A stretch of 64,000 bases of DNA from Bacteroidota bacterium (GTDB lineage: Bacteria; Bacteroidota; Bacteroidia; Chitinophagales; Saprospiraceae), in the NCBI GenBank assembly GCA_030147525.1, contig JASBVF010000006.1, positions 1-64,000 on the forward strand. The letters run 5' to 3'. The translations under genes were made by a program, and so were the position numbers. Within the stretch, counting starts at the first letter, position 1. Each line of letters opens with the position of its first letter. This document shows, piece after piece, positions 61,840-64,000 of the stretch. The notes under the pieces are model-generated. The model was not told the DNA's origin, made no database searches, and saw nothing but the letters and a program-made list of their open reading frames with translations.

Positions 61840-63801
61840 TTAGGGCGCTCCGGTCATGGCAACCGGCACGGAGCCGCCTGCCAGTTCAATCATCATGGTC
61901 AATTCGTTTACCAGTTCTTCATCGTTTCCGTTGAAACCGACGCTTTTGAAACGGATCATGCCGTTTTTATCCAAAACGAACTTCGTGGGAATGCCTGTGA
62001 CGCCGAATGCAGCCACGGTTTTATCTTCCGTATCCATTAACACGTTGAAAGTATAATTTTTGGAAGCGATGAAATCTGCGGCGTTTTTCACCTTGTCATC
62101 CGAATTTTCCCAGGTGTCGATGAAGACGAACTCGACATCTTTGCTCTCGGCAAATTTATCGACGGCTTTTTGCATGCCGGGGAATGATGCTTTACAGGGG
62201 CCGCACCAGGTAGCCCAAAAGTCCACGACGACCACTTTTCCTTTCAGACTTTCCAGTGAAACTTCCTTTCCTTCCAGGTTAACGAGTTTGAAATCTGGAG
62301 CTGCCTGCTCCATCATTTTTTCCTTCAGTTCATCCCGTTTTTTCAGCAGGGCTTCTTTTTCGAGTTGAACGATGTACTTGTCGTAGGCGCTTTCCAGGGA
62401 GTTGTTGGCCAGGAAGAGGCGCTTGTGTTGTTCCTTCATGTTGGAAGTTGCCTTTCCGTCGGTGATGAATTTGGAAAGGAATTTCTCGGCTTCCGTACCC
62501 CCTTTCACCGCTTCCAGAAAAACACAATACCGTTCGTTCATCTCACCATCTCCGAAATTATTTTTGTCGCAGGCCATTTGCTGGTATTTCAATGCAGCTT
62601 CCTTGTCACCTGTTTTATAGGCCAGCAATGCGTAAGTATCGGCATACATGCCAACGCTGTAACCCATGTTTCGCTGGTACTGCCGGGCGGTTTGATTGAC
62701 CGGTTTCCCGGTTGGCTTCGCCAATTCCTCCTCCAGCAACTGAAGCGAGCGGGCAGAAAAGGCTTTGGCTTTTTCCAAATCCCGGCCTTCCGCTTCAATG
62801 CTTTCACCGGACATGGTCCAGGCAACGCTGTTGAGGCTGCCGGCCATTTGCTGCTTGCTGGACATCAATGAAAGGTACTTGTCGTAATTCGTCCAGTCGT
62901 TTTGCTTGGCATAGCCGCTGGCAATCCGGCCGGCATAACGGTCGAGCGATGCTTTGAAGTTTTTATGCGTGCCGTGATTTTTCCGGAGCTTTTCAAAAAC
63001 AGCCACCTGCTCCTTCAATTCCTTCGTTTCATTGAAAGCATTCATAAGATCGTACATCGCCATTTCACCTTTCGGATACTTTTCCTTCAAAATGGCTTCG
63101 ATCGACTTTGCCTTATCCTGGTCTCCGACGGAATTAGCGTAGCCTCTCGCATCCATGAGCTGAGCTTCCGGAACTTTTTTGCCGGAGATCATTTCGTCAA
63201 CTCTTGCCTTGACTTCAGAGACTACTGCATCGTTTTTGGTCCGGTAGCCCAGAAAGGCATAAAAACCGTAGAATTTTGAATTTTTCTTTGATTCGGGATA
63301 CAACTCAAATTCCTTTTGCATCACCGTCAGGGCTTTTTCCCGGTCGGTTTTTACGCCCCCGAGGTAACCGTAACCCCCATAAATCATGGACTTTGTAGCG
63401 TAGGCGCCCTGCACAGGTGTGCTGCGGTCGCCCCGGTAGAACAGCAGTTTGTAACCCTTTTCACCGTTGTCGTCCGCTTTATCCATCTCTTCGTTTTCAA
63501 ATCCGAAAAGAACAGCGGTAGCAGTTTTGGTGGTTGGAACACTGCCGACGTAACTGCTGCCCGACTTTTCAAGCGTTATCTCGGTTGCGATGGGTTGGTC
63601 ATCCTGCTCGAAGTCGAACAGGTAAGCCACGGCGTAGATATTTGCTGCCTCTTCGAGCGGTGTGCCGGCTGGATTGTATTTAATTTTAATGGTCTCGCCG
63701 GGCATCGGATTTTCCGGTGTGCAGACAAAATTCTGTGCACCAACTGAATGGCCCGCCATTAAAAAAATGCTGAAAATCAGAATATTGATCAATTGTTTCA
63801 T
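61840..63801 (-). CDS. Secreted TPR-thioredoxin (TlpA-like) protein
   Basis: The 653-residue protein has a signal peptide (about 1-22, ending VGAQ), a beta-sandwich region (about 25-120), and helical TPR-like repeats (about 130-480). A C-terminal redoxin domain follows with PDFKLVNLEGKEVSLESLKG, VDFWATWCGPCKASFPGM (CxxC near 533) and GIPTKFVLDKNG. It is a periplasmic thiol-disulfide reductase in the TlpA/ResA group. Its long N-terminal part suggests a role in a complex. The ATG at 63801 is chosen because it opens the signal peptide and follows a -7 box by about 30 bp; the extension to 63939 does not. Confidence 0.92.
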   Translation of the reverse strand: MKQLINILIFSIFLMAGHSVGAQNFVCTPENPMPGETIKIKYNPAGTPLEEAANIYAVAYLFDFEQDDQPIATEITLEKSGSSYVGSVPTTKTATAVLFGFENEEMDKADDNGEKGYKLLFYRGDRSTPVQGAYATKSMIYGGYGYLGGVKTDREKALTVMQKEFELYPESKKNSKFYGFYAFLGYRTKNDAVVSEVKARVDEMISGKKVPEAQLMDARGYANSVGDQDKAKSIEAILKEKYPKGEMAMYDLMNAFNETKELKEQVAVFEKLRKNHGTHKNFKASLDRYAGRIASGYAKQNDWTNYDKYLSLMSSKQQMAGSLNSVAWTMSGESIEAEGRDLEKAKAFSARSLQLLEEELAKPTGKPVNQTARQYQRNMGYSVGMYADTYALLAYKTGDKEAALKYQQMACDKNNFGDGEMNERYCVFLEAVKGGTEAEKFLSKFITDGKATSNMKEQHKRLFLANNSLESAYDKYIVQLEKEALLKKRDELKEKMMEQAAPDFKLVNLEGKEVSLESLKGKVVVVDFWATWCGPCKASFPGMQKAVDKFAESKDVEFVFIDTWENSDDKVKNAADFIASKNYTFNVLMDTEDKTVAAFGVTGIPTKFVLDKNGMIRFKSVGFNGNDEELVNELTMMIELAGGSVPVAMTGAP

Positions 63802-63831
63802 ACTGGTAGAAATTAAAAGATGAAATTTTTC

Positions 63832-63839
63832 CAAAGGTA
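63832..63839 (-). promoter_or_regulatory. -7 box TACCTTTG for the TlpA-like gene
   Basis: This is an exact TAnnTTTG match on the minus strand, 30 bp upstream of the ATG at 63801. The remaining 160 bp to the end of the window show no further gene. Confidence 0.6.
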
Positions 63840-64000
63840 AAAATTTAAAGTTTGGGTGAAACGATGCCCCTTGAAAAATGAAAGCACGGCAACAAAAAAT
63901 AGCGGAAAAACAGAATATGGCAATTTTGCGACATTTCATGCCGGCGCCAGCTGACGGCCATCTGTTTGCCAGTGCTGAAAATGCCTCCGGCTGCCAGTTT

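Overview
The window looks like a chromosomal segment of a Bacteroidota bacterium, most likely a saprospirian (Saprospiraceae or Lewinella type). Four things point there. Two secreted proteins end in type IX secretion (T9SS) type A sorting domains. There is a 1406-residue one-piece hybrid two-component regulator. Several families are typical of the phylum (DUF6090, DUF2200, Omp28-like, DUF2027-Smr). Many gene starts are preceded by the Bacteroidota -7 promoter box TAnnTTTG. No rRNA, tRNA, CRISPR array, transposase, integrase or phage gene is visible. Coding density is otherwise ordinary, and the unusual content is in repeats and in atypical family members.

Layout. 1-1200 is gene-free and repetitive: a 139-bp tandem array with hairpin arms, a 21-bp tandem array, and the first of three palindromic elements. 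1202-6212 carries a RibB with a degenerate second domain, ArfB, a membrane protein, phosphofructokinase and a BadF-type sugar kinase. 6414-16107 carries a glucosaminidase, an M28 peptidase, a large AsmA protein, a tandem universal stress protein, an outer-membrane barrel and an M20 dipeptidase. 16286-19549 has DUF2200, DUF6090 and DUF4386 proteins and an azoreductase. 20112-27771 holds a giant lectin/thrombospondin-3 T9SS protein and the hybrid regulator. 28029-33331 has a two-gene ABC exporter convergent with an HlyD plus C39-peptidase ABC exporter pair. 33983-40985 has TRAP permeases without a binding protein, a TPR protein, gyrA and a DUF1295 enzyme. 40994-45481 is a three-gene operon (P-loop ATPase, MscS-like channel, cation:proton antiporter), divergent from a GH13-like glycosidase. 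47691-50249 has an amidase and SbcD. 50250-51111 contains a second 21-bp array. 51112-63801 has a rhomboid protease, glutathione peroxidase, nucleotide pyrophosphatase/phosphodiesterase, a GH65 homologue with altered catalytic motifs, TilS, an Omp28-like protein, QueE, a methyltransferase, a DUF2027-Smr protein and a TlpA-like TPR-thioredoxin protein.

The best candidate for an undescribed system is the 40994-45481 operon: a large coiled-coil, STAND-like ATPase made together with a small MscS-like channel and an ion antiporter. Other points worth a second look are: a palindromic short-repeat block translated inside the receiver domain of the hybrid regulator, with three evenly spaced 8-bp repeats just beyond that gene; two unrelated 21-bp tandem arrays that share a flanking sequence; a three-member palindromic element family with an inverted loop in one copy; and enzymes with substituted key residues (RibB second domain, PfkA GGNGT, GH65 GPNQ, ABC H-loop Ser, TilS SAGVDS).

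All calls rest on reading motifs by eye; no similarity search was run. Starts were moved to internal ATG codons where the longer reading began at TTG or GTG or ran through a promoter or repeat. Coordinates counted by hand for short sites may be off by one or two bases.
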